From Massilia sp. TS11 (lineage in GTDB: Bacteria > Pseudomonadota > Gammaproteobacteria > Burkholderiales > Burkholderiaceae_D): a stretch of DNA of 64,000 nt. Below are positions 27,238-35,841 of this stretch, one piece after another. The notes beneath the pieces are model-generated. The model was not told where the DNA came from. It did not search any database and saw nothing but the letters and a program-made list of their open reading frames with translations. The stretch spans positions 310,001 through 374,000 of the forward strand of contig NZ_JAKLTS010000002.1 of NCBI RefSeq assembly GCF_022012445.1, in the 5' to 3' direction. The stretch's first letter is position 1, and each line of letters starts with the position of its first letter. The position numbers and the translations under genes were made by a program.

Positions 27238-29609
27238 TCGCTCGATTTCGCTTTCTCCGTTTTCGTGTCCTTGCGCAGCGGGGTTTTCATGTCCTTCATC
27301 AGGTCGGGCATGGTGTTGCGCTCGGTCTTGAACAGTTCGACGCGCGACTGCTGGATTTTACGCGGCCAGGCATTGTTCGAGGGGTCGACGTCGGCCGTCT
27401 CCATGAACGGGTCCTGGGTGATGCCGACGATCGGTTCGTCCGTGATCAGGAGTTTGGTGATCTTCTTCGGCGAATAGCGCCAGACTTCGGCCGGAATCCG
27501 CTCGATGGTCTTTTTCCCGCTCTTGAATTCGATCTCCAGAATCAGCGGCATGACCAGCCCGCCGAGGTTGGAGAAGTCGACCATGTACAGGTGCTTGCCG
27601 GTCTTGAGCAGGGCCTTTTCCCAGTCTTCGAGTTCGGCCAGCTGCTCCTGATAGCGGTTGCGGTCCTTGTTGGTGACGGTGAATTCGTCATGCTCGTTGT
27701 AGAAGTCCTTCAGCTCCGGCTGGCTGTCCACGCGGCGTGCCATGCTGGCATTGCGCTGGTCGGCGATGGCGATCGGCTCGCCATTGCGCTGGGCGCGCTT
27801 GAGGGCTTTTTCGACTTCCGGGTCCTTGGTCGACACCGTGTATTCGGTGATGCCATCGAGGCTGATGTCGACATTGTCGGTGGTGTAGAACCAGCCGCGC
27901 CAGAACCAGTCGAGGTCCGTGCCGGAGGCGTCTTCCATCGTGCGGAAGAAATCGGCCGGGGTCGGGCGCTTGAACTTCCAGCGCTGCGCGTACTCGCGGA
28001 AGGCGAAGTCAAACAGCTCGCGCCCGAGCACCGTCTCGCGCAGGATATTCAGCGCGGTGGCCGGCTTGGCATAGGCGTTGTTCCCGAACTGGAGCAGGGA
28101 CTCCGAGTTGGTCATGATCGGCACCTGGTTTTTCGACTTCATGTAGTCGACGATCATGCGCGGATCGCCGCGCCCGCGCGGCCAGTCTTTTTCCCAGGCC
28201 TGTTCCGCCAGGTACTGCACGAAGGTGTTGAGGCCTTCATCCATCCAGGTCCACTGGCGCTCGTCCGAGTTGACCACCATTGGGAAGTAGTTGTGGCCGA
28301 CTTCGTGGATGATCACGCCGATCAGGCCCATCTTGGTGCGCTTCGGATAGGTGATCTCGCCGGTCTTCTTGTCCTTGACCGGACGCGGGCCGTTAAACGA
28401 GATCATCGGGTATTCCATGCCGCCCACCGGGCCGTTGACGGAAATCGCCACCGGATACGGATAGTCGAACGTGTATTTGCTGTACTGCTCCACCGTGTGG
28501 ATGATGGCGGCCGTCGAGTACTGGCCCCACAGCGGATTGCCTTCTTTCGGGTAGTAGGACATGGCCAGCATATTCGTGCCGCCATTCTTGTAGCCCTGCG
28601 CATCCCAGATGAATTTGCGGCTCGAGGCCCAGGCGAAGTCGCGCACGTTCTTGGCCTTGAAGTGCCAGGTCTTGGTGCCGCTGGCCTTCTGCTTCTCGGC
28701 CGCTTCCGCTTCCTGCTGGGTGACGATCACCACCGGGCGGCTGGCCGTGCGGGCCTTTTCCAGACGCTCGCGCTGGGCGGCGCTGAGCACCTGCTCGGGG
28801 TTCTGCAGTTCGCCGGTGGCGGCCACCACGTGGTCGGCCGGGACGGTCAGCTGCACGTCGTAGTCGCCGAATTCGAGCGTGAATTCGCCCGAGCCGAGGA
28901 ACTGCTTGTGCTGCCAGCCGTAGGTGTCGTAGTAGGCGGCCATGCGCGGGAACCACTGGGCCACTTCGAACAGGTCGTTCTTGTCTTCGCTGAAGTGCTC
29001 ATAGCCGGAACGGCCGCCGAGCACCTTCTGCTCGGGGATATTGAAGCGCCAGTCGAGCGAGAAGCTGACGCGCGCGCCCGGCTTGAGCGGCTGCGGCAGG
29101 TCGATGCGCATCATCGTGCGGTTGATCGTGTAACGCAGCGGCTGGCCGTCGGCGCCCTTCAGATTGGCGATGCTGAAGCCGCCCTCGAAGCTCTGGGCCG
29201 TGAACAGGCTGCGCAGGGTGTCGAACTTGACACCGTCTTCGCCGCGCGCGTTCGCCCACGCTTCGCGCGAGGGCAGGGTGGCGCTCTTGCGCGTGTCCGA
29301 ATCGGCGCGGAACAGGTTCTGGTCGAGCTGCAGCCACAGGTAGTTCAGCGTGTCCGGCGACTTGTTATGGTAGGTGATGGTCTCGCTGCCGCTGATGGCG
29401 CGCTTGCTTTCATCGAGACTGGCGCGGATCACGTAGTCGGCACGCTGCTGCCAGTAGGCGTGGCCCGGCGCGCCCGACGCCGCGCGCACGCTGGTCGGAG
29501 TCGGGAGCAGCTCGTCGAGCTGGCGGAATTTGTCGTCGAAAGGTTCGGCCGCAAGGGCCGGCAGGGCAAGGAAAAGAAGGGCGGCGAGGCCGGCGTGCGT
29601 GCGGATCAT
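27234..29609 (-). CDS. M1 family metallopeptidase, exported
   Basis: A 791-residue aminopeptidase-type protein with signal peptide (GLAALLFLALPALAAEP). The zinc motif HEVGHNYFP and the downstream Glu in WMDEGLNTFVQYL (HExxH-x18-E) are intact, as is a GGMEYP variant of the GxMEN exopeptidase motif. It is expected to act in the periplasm or at the outer membrane on peptides. The chosen ATG at 29609 starts the signal peptide; the frame extends upstream without protein-like sequence. It is the first gene of a three-gene operon with a DUF6702-like protein and a TonB receptor, which suggests peptide or peptide-metal uptake. Confidence 0.88.
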   Translation of the reverse strand: MIRTHAGLAALLFLALPALAAEPFDDKFRQLDELLPTPTSVRAASGAPGHAYWQQRADYVIRASLDESKRAISGSETITYHNKSPDTLNYLWLQLDQNLFRADSDTRKSATLPSREAWANARGEDGVKFDTLRSLFTAQSFEGGFSIANLKGADGQPLRYTINRTMMRIDLPQPLKPGARVSFSLDWRFNIPEQKVLGGRSGYEHFSEDKNDLFEVAQWFPRMAAYYDTYGWQHKQFLGSGEFTLEFGDYDVQLTVPADHVVAATGELQNPEQVLSAAQRERLEKARTASRPVVIVTQQEAEAAEKQKASGTKTWHFKAKNVRDFAWASSRKFIWDAQGYKNGGTNMLAMSYYPKEGNPLWGQYSTAAIIHTVEQYSKYTFDYPYPVAISVNGPVGGMEYPMISFNGPRPVKDKKTGEITYPKRTKMGLIGVIIHEVGHNYFPMVVNSDERQWTWMDEGLNTFVQYLAEQAWEKDWPRGRGDPRMIVDYMKSKNQVPIMTNSESLLQFGNNAYAKPATALNILRETVLGRELFDFAFREYAQRWKFKRPTPADFFRTMEDASGTDLDWFWRGWFYTTDNVDISLDGITEYTVSTKDPEVEKALKRAQRNGEPIAIADQRNASMARRVDSQPELKDFYNEHDEFTVTNKDRNRYQEQLAELEDWEKALLKTGKHLYMVDFSNLGGLVMPLILEIEFKSGKKTIERIPAEVWRYSPKKITKLLITDEPIVGITQDPFMETADVDPSNNAWPRKIQQSRVELFKTERNTMPDLMKDMKTPLRKDTKTEKAKSSD

Positions 29610-29763
29610 CGGTGTCCTTGAGGGTTTGGCGAAGATATGCATTCTACTCAAAGCGGGTTGAAAACCGCCCGGATTTCTCATGCATATGTTGGGCGGTAGG
29701 CACACGGGCGCGCTGGGGGTATCATGGGGAGAACGCCGAGAACCGCACAGACGGGAGGAGTGG

Positions 29764-30846
29764 ATGGAAGGACGGGAACGACCGCGGGTGCTGGTAGCCG
29801 ACGCCGATACCAGTGAGCTCATGCAGATCAATGCGCTGCTGGAGGCGCGCTACGAGGTCAAGCTCGCCAATGGCGGCGCCCAGGCCCTGCGCATGCTGGA
29901 GCAGCAGCCCGACGTGTTGCTGCTGGCGGCCGCCATGCCGGAACCCGATGGTCTGCAGCTGTGCGCCCGCGTGTGCGCCGATCCCGCCACGGCGGCGCTG
30001 CCGGTGCTGGTGCTGTGTACTGACGCGGCCCAGCGCAGCGCCGCGCTGCAGGCCGGCGCCGCCGACACCCTCGACCTGCCGCTCGACCCCGACAGCCTGC
30101 AGCAGCGTGTGGCCACCCAGCTCGAACTGGCGCAGGCGCGCCGGCTGCTGGCCGAGCGCGCGCTGCAGCTCGAGACCCTGGTCGCCGCCCGCACCGAGGA
30201 ACTGTCGCGCATGCGCGACGCCACCATTCTGGCGCTGGCCAACCTGGCCGAGAGCCGCAACCACGACACCGTCAACCATCTGCGCCGCACCCAGCACTAT
30301 GTGGTGGCGCTGGCGCGCCATCTGCAGCAGCACCCGCGTTTTGCGCGCGAACTCGATGAAGACACGATCGGTCTGCTGTTCCGCGCGGCGCCGCTGCACG
30401 ACATCGGCCAGGTCGGCGTGCCGGACGCGATCCTGCTCAAGCCCGGCGCCCTCACGCCCGAGGAATTCGCCCAGATGAAGATGCACACCGTGTACGGGCG
30501 CGACGCGATCCGCGAGGTGGAAAGCTGCATGGGCGGCAGCAATGCCTTCCTGCGCCATGCGGCCGATATCGCCTATTCGCACCAGGAGAAATGGGATGGC
30601 AGCGGCTATCCGCAGGGCCTGGCCGGTGAGGCGATTCCCCTGTCGGCGCGCCTGATGGCCGTGGCCGACGTCTACGATGCGCTGGTCTCGCGCCGCATCT
30701 ACCGCCCCGCCTTCACGCACGAAACCGCGGTGGAGATGGTGCGCCAGGGACGCGGCGAGCATTTCGACCCCGATATCGTCGACGCCATGCTGGCCATCGA
30801 GGAGACCTTCATGCAGATCGCCGCGCAGTACCGCGATCCCGAGTAA
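29764..30846 (+). CDS. HD-GYP protein with degenerate receiver domain
   Basis: A 360-residue protein: receiver-like domain (residues 1-120), coiled linker, HD-GYP phosphodiesterase domain. The HD-GYP part has LHDIGQVGVPDAILLKPGAL, SHQEKWDGSGYPQGL and VADVYDALVSRRIYRP, so c-di-GMP hydrolysis is plausible. The receiver has lost its phosphorylation site: the Asp expected in LLLDxxMP is Ala55 (LLLAAAMPEPDG) and the conserved Lys is Leu105 (DTLDLPLDP). It therefore cannot be switched by ordinary phosphorylation. GGGAGGAG precedes the ATG. A CHASE kinase gene follows four bases after the stop. Confidence 0.88.
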   Translation: MEGRERPRVLVADADTSELMQINALLEARYEVKLANGGAQALRMLEQQPDVLLLAAAMPEPDGLQLCARVCADPATAALPVLVLCTDAAQRSAALQAGAADTLDLPLDPDSLQQRVATQLELAQARRLLAERALQLETLVAARTEELSRMRDATILALANLAESRNHDTVNHLRRTQHYVVALARHLQQHPRFARELDEDTIGLLFRAAPLHDIGQVGVPDAILLKPGALTPEEFAQMKMHTVYGRDAIREVESCMGGSNAFLRHAADIAYSHQEKWDGSGYPQGLAGEAIPLSARLMAVADVYDALVSRRIYRPAFTHETAVEMVRQGRGEHFDPDIVDAMLAIEETFMQIAAQYRDPE

Positions 30847-30850
30847 GGCC

Positions 30851-33043
30851 ATGGCCAGCCTGCGCACCCGCGGCATGCTGGCTTTGTTTCTGGGGTGGTT
30901 GCTGACCGCCCTGGCAGCCCTGCTCGTCCTCGACAGCCAGGACAGCAATATCCGCGCGGCCTTCCAGCGCGACTCCGACAAGCTGGCGGCCGACACCCAG
31001 GCGCGCCTGCAGACCTATTTCGACAGCCTGCTGAGCCTCAAGGGCCTGTTCGCCTCCAACGAAAACACCAGCCGCGTGCAGTTCGCCCGCTTCGTGCGCG
31101 AGCTGCAGCTGGAGTCGCGCTATCCGGGCTTCCAGGCGATCCAGTTCGTGCGTGTGGTCCCGCACGACCATCTGGCCGCATATGCCGACAGCGTGCGGCG
31201 CGACACCAGCCTGGAGCCGGCCGGCTATCCGCGCTTTGCTATCCATCCGGAGCAGGTCAACGACGAGCACTTCGTCATCGAGTACACCGAACCGCTGCTG
31301 GGCAACGAGTCCGCGCTCGGGCTCGACCTGGGGGCGCTGGCTCCGCACCGGCGCGCTGTGCTGCTGGCGCGCGACAGCGGCCAGGTGGTCAGCACCGAAC
31401 GCATCACCCTGGTGCAGGACGCCGTTCCCCAGAGCGGCTTCGTGGCGCGCGCCGCCGTCTACCGCAAAGGCCTGCCGCTGGCGACGGTGGCGCAGCGCCG
31501 CGCGGCCTTTGTCGGGCTGGTGGCGATCGTGTTCCGCGTGCGCACCCTGATGAGCGAGGTGATCGCCCCCGGCGCCGACCGCCATCTGGCCCTGCGCATC
31601 CACGATGCCGGCAATGTCAGCGACGGCGCGCGTGCCAGCGCCACCGCTTCCAACCTCATGTACGAGGCCGGCGCCGGCGGGCGCGCCCTGCCGGGGCTGA
31701 CGCGCGAGGTGCGCATCGCCGTGGCCCAGCGCCAATGGGTGCTGCGCTTCGAGGCGCAGGCCGGCAGCCGCTACGAGCGCGAATACGTGGGCGTGGTGCT
31801 GGTCAGCGTCAGCGGCGTCGTGATCAGCGCCCTGATCGCCGCGCTGATGATGAGCGCTGGCCGCAACCGCGGCCTGGCCGCCCGGCTGCGCGCCACGCTC
31901 GACGAGCAGCGCGCGATTCAGGATGCGGCCAGCATCGGCATCGTGCTGGTGGAGCACGGCCGCATCGTGCGCTGCACGCGCGGGCTGGAAGACATCCTCG
32001 GCTTCTCGGAGGGCGATCTGATCGGCCGTCCGGCCAATAGCCTGCTGGCGCGCCTGGGCGCGACCCTGGCCAGCGGCAGCGGGCGCTGGGAAGGCGAACT
32101 GGAACTGCTGCGCAAGGATGGGCGCAGCGTGTGGTGTCTGGTGGCCGGCAAGCCGATACGCGGGCGCCAGCTCGAAGAAGCCAGCGTCTGGGTGGTGCAG
32201 GACATCAGCGCGCGCAAACAGGCCGAGGCCGCGCTGCGCCAGGCCCAGAACAACCTGCTGCAGGCCGAGAAAATGGCCTCGCTCGGGGCGCTGGTGGCCG
32301 GCGTCGCACACGAACTGAATACTCCGATCGGCAACAGCCTGCTGACGGCCAGCGCCCTGGCCGACCGCTTCCACGAATTCGAGCAGCTGGTCGAAGGGCC
32401 GGGTATCACCCGCTCCGCGCTGATGAAGATGGTGCAGGACACGCGCCAGGGCTGTCTGATCGTGGTCGGCTCGCTGCGCCGCGCGGCCGATCTGATCAAC
32501 TCGTTCAAGCAGGTGGCGGTGGACCAGACCAATGACGTGCGGCGCAGCTTCAATCTGGCCGAGGTGCTGCATGACACCCTGGCCACCCACCACGTGCAGC
32601 TGCGCCGCGCCGGCATCCGCACACTGCTGGAGGTGCCGCCCGCGCTGGCGATGGATTCCTATCCCGGCTCGGTCGGCCAGGTGATCAGCAATCTGATCAA
32701 CAACGCCCTGCTGCACGGCTTCGAGGGGCGCGGCCAGGGCACGATCCGCATCAGCGCGCGCGAGCTGGGCGAGCAGGAGCTGCTGCTCGAATTCGCCGAC
32801 GATGGCGTCGGCATGAGCCCCAAGACCCTGAGCCAGATCTTCGACCCCTTCTTCACCACCAAGATGGGGCGCGGCGGCTCCGGTCTGGGCATGAACATCG
32901 TCTACAACATCGTCACCGGCATCCTCGGCGGCCGGGTCGAAGTCGATTCTTCACCCGGCCAGGGCACGCGCGTGAAGCTGCAGCTGCCGCGCAGCGCGCC
33001 CCAGCACGAAGCCGAGGCGGTGCGCTCCGAAGATCAGGCGTAG
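30851..33043 (+). CDS. CHASE-PAS sensor histidine kinase
   Basis: A 730-residue membrane kinase: N-terminal helix (MLALFLGWLLTALAALLVLD), periplasmic CHASE-type sensor (FQAIQFVRVVPHDHLAAYAD and GYPRFAIHPE), second helix (VGVVLVSVSGVVISALIAAL), a PAS domain (IVRCTRGLEDILGFSEGDLI), then HisKA (MASLGALVAGVAHELNTPIG) and HATPase motifs (NLINNALLHG, DDGVGM, GGSGLGMNIVYN). It has no receiver. With a phosphorylation-blind HD-GYP protein as operon partner, its response regulator must be elsewhere, possibly the hybrid or CheY-like proteins in this window. Its 3' end overlaps the convergent isomerase gene by ten bases. Confidence 0.9.
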   Translation: MASLRTRGMLALFLGWLLTALAALLVLDSQDSNIRAAFQRDSDKLAADTQARLQTYFDSLLSLKGLFASNENTSRVQFARFVRELQLESRYPGFQAIQFVRVVPHDHLAAYADSVRRDTSLEPAGYPRFAIHPEQVNDEHFVIEYTEPLLGNESALGLDLGALAPHRRAVLLARDSGQVVSTERITLVQDAVPQSGFVARAAVYRKGLPLATVAQRRAAFVGLVAIVFRVRTLMSEVIAPGADRHLALRIHDAGNVSDGARASATASNLMYEAGAGGRALPGLTREVRIAVAQRQWVLRFEAQAGSRYEREYVGVVLVSVSGVVISALIAALMMSAGRNRGLAARLRATLDEQRAIQDAASIGIVLVEHGRIVRCTRGLEDILGFSEGDLIGRPANSLLARLGATLASGSGRWEGELELLRKDGRSVWCLVAGKPIRGRQLEEASVWVVQDISARKQAEAALRQAQNNLLQAEKMASLGALVAGVAHELNTPIGNSLLTASALADRFHEFEQLVEGPGITRSALMKMVQDTRQGCLIVVGSLRRAADLINSFKQVAVDQTNDVRRSFNLAEVLHDTLATHHVQLRRAGIRTLLEVPPALAMDSYPGSVGQVISNLINNALLHGFEGRGQGTIRISARELGEQELLLEFADDGVGMSPKTLSQIFDPFFTTKMGRGGSGLGMNIVYNIVTGILGGRVEVDSSPGQGTRVKLQLPRSAPQHEAEAVRSEDQA

Positions 33044-33849
33044 CGGGCGCGCAGCAGGTCCTTCATCGCCACATTCAGTTCCCAGGCGTCGCTGACCGGC
33101 ATCTGCGTGTAGGGCAGGGTGCTGGTGTAGGGCGCCGGGCCGAATTCCGGCGTGAAGCTGGCGTAGCTGGCGCCGGCGGCGCGGCGCAGATCCACGATGC
33201 GGTCCCACCAGGCCAGGTGCGCCTCGAGCGCGGCGCGCCACTCGGGTGCGCGGAAGTCCGTCACCTGCGGCCCCTCGCTGTGGCCGACGCGCGCATGTAC
33301 ATGGCGCGCGCAGGGCAGCACGGTGTCGAGCGTGTGCGGTTGGTCTTCCAGCAGGGTCTCGCAGGCGCAGCACCAGTGCGACAGGTCGGCCGTCAGCTGC
33401 AGCTGCGGACGCGCCGCCAGATAGGGCAGGGTCAGCATCGGGTGGCCGGAAAAGCGGGCGCGATGGATCTCGTGATAGATCGGCACCCCGGTGTCGGCGC
33501 TGATGCTGGCGGCCAGGTCGAGCAGTTCCAGGTTCTGCGCCGGCGTGTAGATGTCGCGCCCCGAGTGCGAATTGACGAACAGCGGGCCTGCCGCGCAGGC
33601 ATTGCGCAGATAACGCGCATAGGCCTCGCGGTGGGATTCGAACTGCGGATGGAAGACCGTCTCCCACTGCTGCGCGATCAGGCGCAGGCCGGCTTGGTCG
33701 ATCAGCGCGCACCAGTGCGCACGTTCGGCGTCATCCAGCGGCAGCGACATCTCGACGCCGTCGAAGCCCGCGTCCTTGGCGCGCGCGATGAAGTCCTGCG
33801 GCGCCAGGTGATTGCTGCCCCAGTGCGGAGCGAAGAGCAGAATCTCCAT
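33034..33849 (-). CDS. Sugar phosphate isomerase/epimerase-like TIM-barrel protein
   Basis: A 271-residue protein of the xylose-isomerase-like AP-endonuclease 2 fold: EILLFAPHWGSNHLAPQDFI start, FDGVEMSLPLDDAERAHW, PIYHEIHRARFSGHP with Glu/His metal ligands, LTADLSHWCCACE, and a final metal-binding HARVGHSEGPQVTDF. Such enzymes isomerise sugars or inositol derivatives. Its start overlaps the stop of the dioxygenase gene upstream (ATGA), so the two are translationally coupled and probably act in one pathway. Confidence 0.8.
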   Translation of the reverse strand: MEILLFAPHWGSNHLAPQDFIARAKDAGFDGVEMSLPLDDAERAHWCALIDQAGLRLIAQQWETVFHPQFESHREAYARYLRNACAAGPLFVNSHSGRDIYTPAQNLELLDLAASISADTGVPIYHEIHRARFSGHPMLTLPYLAARPQLQLTADLSHWCCACETLLEDQPHTLDTVLPCARHVHARVGHSEGPQVTDFRAPEWRAALEAHLAWWDRIVDLRRAAGASYASFTPEFGPAPYTSTLPYTQMPVSDAWELNVAMKDLLRARYA

Positions 33850-34688
33850 CAGAGGAAGCCCCGTACCGGGAAGCTGGCGTCGCGCTGAATCCAGTTCAGC
33901 GGCGAGTACGCGGTGCGGCCATCGGTCACGTGCAGGGTGAAGGCGTGGCGCGACACCGGCGAGCGGTTCGGCGCGCTGTAGTGCGGCAGCAGGCCATGGA
34001 AGACCACCAGATCGCCGGCGCGCGCTTCCAAAGGCACGGCGGTGGCGTCGCCTGGCCAGGGCAGGTCGCTGAGTTTTTCAACGCGGATTTCGTCACCCAT
34101 GCGCACGAAGCGCTCGCGCAGGGGCGAGCGGTGGCCGCCCGGTTCCACCCACAGACAGCCGTTGTCGCGATTGGCGTCTTCGAGTGCGAACCAGAAGGTG
34201 GTCACGCTGATCGGCGTCGTCTCGAAATAGGTCGCATCCTGGTGCCAGCGCACCTCACCGCCGATGCCCGGCTGCTTGAAGATGTACATCGACTGCCACA
34301 GCTGCGGCACGGCCAGGCCCACGTCGGTCGCCAGCGCCGCCAGTTCCGGGCCGTGCGAGAAGGCCGAGAACACCGGATCGAGGTCGTGCATGGCGTGGCC
34401 GATCTTATTGATCGACAGCGCCTTGGCCTGGCACAGCTCGCCATCCGGGCCGAAGGCCTCCTCCTCGAAGAAGCAGCGGATCGTGTTATCGGAGCGCAGG
34501 AAGTAGTCGTCCGTGTGCTTGGCCTGCTCGCGCGTGGTGAAGATGGCGCGCGAGCTGGCTGGATCGAAATCGTTGACAATCTCGGCGGCGCGCTGGCGCA
34601 GGGCCGCGATCTCGTCGGCGCGTTTAAAGCCCGGCAGGACCAGGAAACCGTCGCGCGCGTATTGCTGTTGTTGCTCAGGGCTCAGCAT
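33849..34688 (-). CDS. Phytanoyl-CoA dioxygenase (PhyH) family protein
   Basis: A 279-residue 2-oxoglutarate/Fe(II) oxygenase starting MLSPEQQQQYARDGFLVLPG, the usual PhyH opening. Iron ligands are seen in VRWHQDATYFETTPISVTTF (HxD) and the distal His in DLVVFHGLLPHYSAPNRS, with Arg in SRHAFTLHVTDGR. The frame stays open far upstream, but this Met follows a GGAAAGG-like region and matches the family start. It is co-transcribed with the isomerase and divergent from the LysR regulator at 34800, which probably controls it. Substrate unknown. Confidence 0.85.
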   Translation of the reverse strand: MLSPEQQQQYARDGFLVLPGFKRADEIAALRQRAAEIVNDFDPASSRAIFTTREQAKHTDDYFLRSDNTIRCFFEEEAFGPDGELCQAKALSINKIGHAMHDLDPVFSAFSHGPELAALATDVGLAVPQLWQSMYIFKQPGIGGEVRWHQDATYFETTPISVTTFWFALEDANRDNGCLWVEPGGHRSPLRERFVRMGDEIRVEKLSDLPWPGDATAVPLEARAGDLVVFHGLLPHYSAPNRSPVSRHAFTLHVTDGRTAYSPLNWIQRDASFPVRGFL

Positions 34689-34763
34689 GGGAAGGCACTC
34701 CAGCGGAAGAAAGGGAAAGCCGCATTGTAGAGACAGCAGACCCCGCCGAAGCGTGCGCAACAG

Positions 34764-34794
34764 TTGACACATTGTCGCCAAAATGAAGACAATG
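34764..34794 (+). promoter_or_regulatory. LysR operator and promoter between phyH-like and lysR genes
   Basis: CATTGTC (34770-34776) and GACAATG (34788-34794) form a perfect inverted repeat with an 11-base spacer, the T-N11-A layout of a LysR box. TTGACA at 34764-34769 followed 18 bases later by GACAAT could be the regulator's own promoter, so the protein would bind over it and autoregulate while controlling the divergent pair. Confidence 0.65.
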
Positions 34795-34799
34795 CAGCG

Positions 34800-35705
34800 A
34801 TGGACCAGCTGCATGCGATGGAGATCTTTATCGAAGTGGCGCGCCAGCGCAGCTTTACGGCGGCCGGGCGCCGCCTTGGGCTGTCGCGCGCCACGGTCAG
34901 CAAGGCCATCCTGCAGCTCGAAGCGCGGCTCGATGCGCGCCTGCTGCACCGGTCCACGCGCGAGGTCAGCCTGACCGAGGCCGGCCAGGCCTATCTGGGC
35001 CCAGCCAGCGCCACCGTCGAACAGGCGCGCGAAGCGGCGCGCGCGATCAGCCGCGGCGGCAGCGAGCTGCATGGCCCCCTGCGGATCCAGGCGCCGGCCA
35101 GCTTCGGCAGCGAATGGCTGGCCGACGCGCTGGCCCGCTTCGTGCAGCGCCACCCGCGCCTGACCCCGACCCTGGTGGTGGACGACGCCCTGCTCGACCC
35201 GATCCGGCACGGCTTCGACCTGTCGATCCGCGTGGGCGGCATCCCCGACAGCAGTGCCATCGCACTGCGCCGGCTGGCGCCCTGCCGCGGCCTGCTGTGC
35301 GCCAGTCCCGCCTATCTGCGCAGCCACGGCACGCCCCAGCATCCCGATGCCCTGGCCGAGCACAAGCTGCTGCATTTTTCGCACCTGACCGATGGCGAGC
35401 AGTGGCATTTCACGCGCGGGGGCGAGCGCCGCAGCGTGCCGGTCAAGCCCGCCTTCACGGCCAACAACGGCCTGGTGCTGCAGCAGGCCGCGCTTCGCGG
35501 CCTCGGCATCGTGTACAACACCAGTTTTCTGGCGCAGCGCCATCTGCGCGAGGGCAGCCTGGTGCAGGTGCTGAGCGACTGGGAGCTGCCACTCAACTAC
35601 CTGAGCGCCCTCTACCCCGCCAGCCGCCGCCTGTCGCCCAAGGTACGCGCCCTGATCGACTTCCTCGTCGCCGAATACCAACCCATCCCCCCTTGGGAAA
35701 AGTAA
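34800..35705 (+). CDS. LysR-family transcriptional regulator
   Basis: A 301-residue regulator: winged helix-turn-helix (IFIEVARQRSFTAAGRRLGL, SRATVSKAILQLEARLDARL), linker helix, and a periplasmic-binding-like effector domain (PLRIQAPASFGSEWLADALA, LRGLGIVYNTSFLAQ). The start at 34800 is six bases after the operator and gives the standard family N-terminus. It is divergent from the PhyH-like/isomerase pair, its likely target. A REP-like inverted repeat follows its stop. Confidence 0.9.
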   Translation: MDQLHAMEIFIEVARQRSFTAAGRRLGLSRATVSKAILQLEARLDARLLHRSTREVSLTEAGQAYLGPASATVEQAREAARAISRGGSELHGPLRIQAPASFGSEWLADALARFVQRHPRLTPTLVVDDALLDPIRHGFDLSIRVGGIPDSSAIALRRLAPCRGLLCASPAYLRSHGTPQHPDALAEHKLLHFSHLTDGEQWHFTRGGERRSVPVKPAFTANNGLVLQQAALRGLGIVYNTSFLAQRHLREGSLVQVLSDWELPLNYLSALYPASRRLSPKVRALIDFLVAEYQPIPPWEK

Positions 35706-35708
35706 AAG

Positions 35709-35833
35709 AACGGGGTCAGGTCCGGCAATCGGACATCGACGAACTAATTCATCGCCATGTGGTCGCAGCACTCCATCGACAACGGCGGGGCGCGAAAGTT
35801 CTTAAATGTCCGATTGCCGGACCTGACCCCGTT
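35709..35833. repeat. REP-like element with perfect 28-base inverted arms
   Basis: Arms 35709-35736 and 35806-35833 are perfect reverse complements around a 69-base spacer. Each arm contains the core CGGGGTCAGGTCCGGCAATC. The element fills the gap between two convergent genes, where it can also serve as a bidirectional terminator. Its core resembles that of the element at 55986, as in REP sequences moved by RAYT transposases; no RAYT gene is in this window. Confidence 0.75.
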
Positions 35834-35841
35834 TGGTTTCT

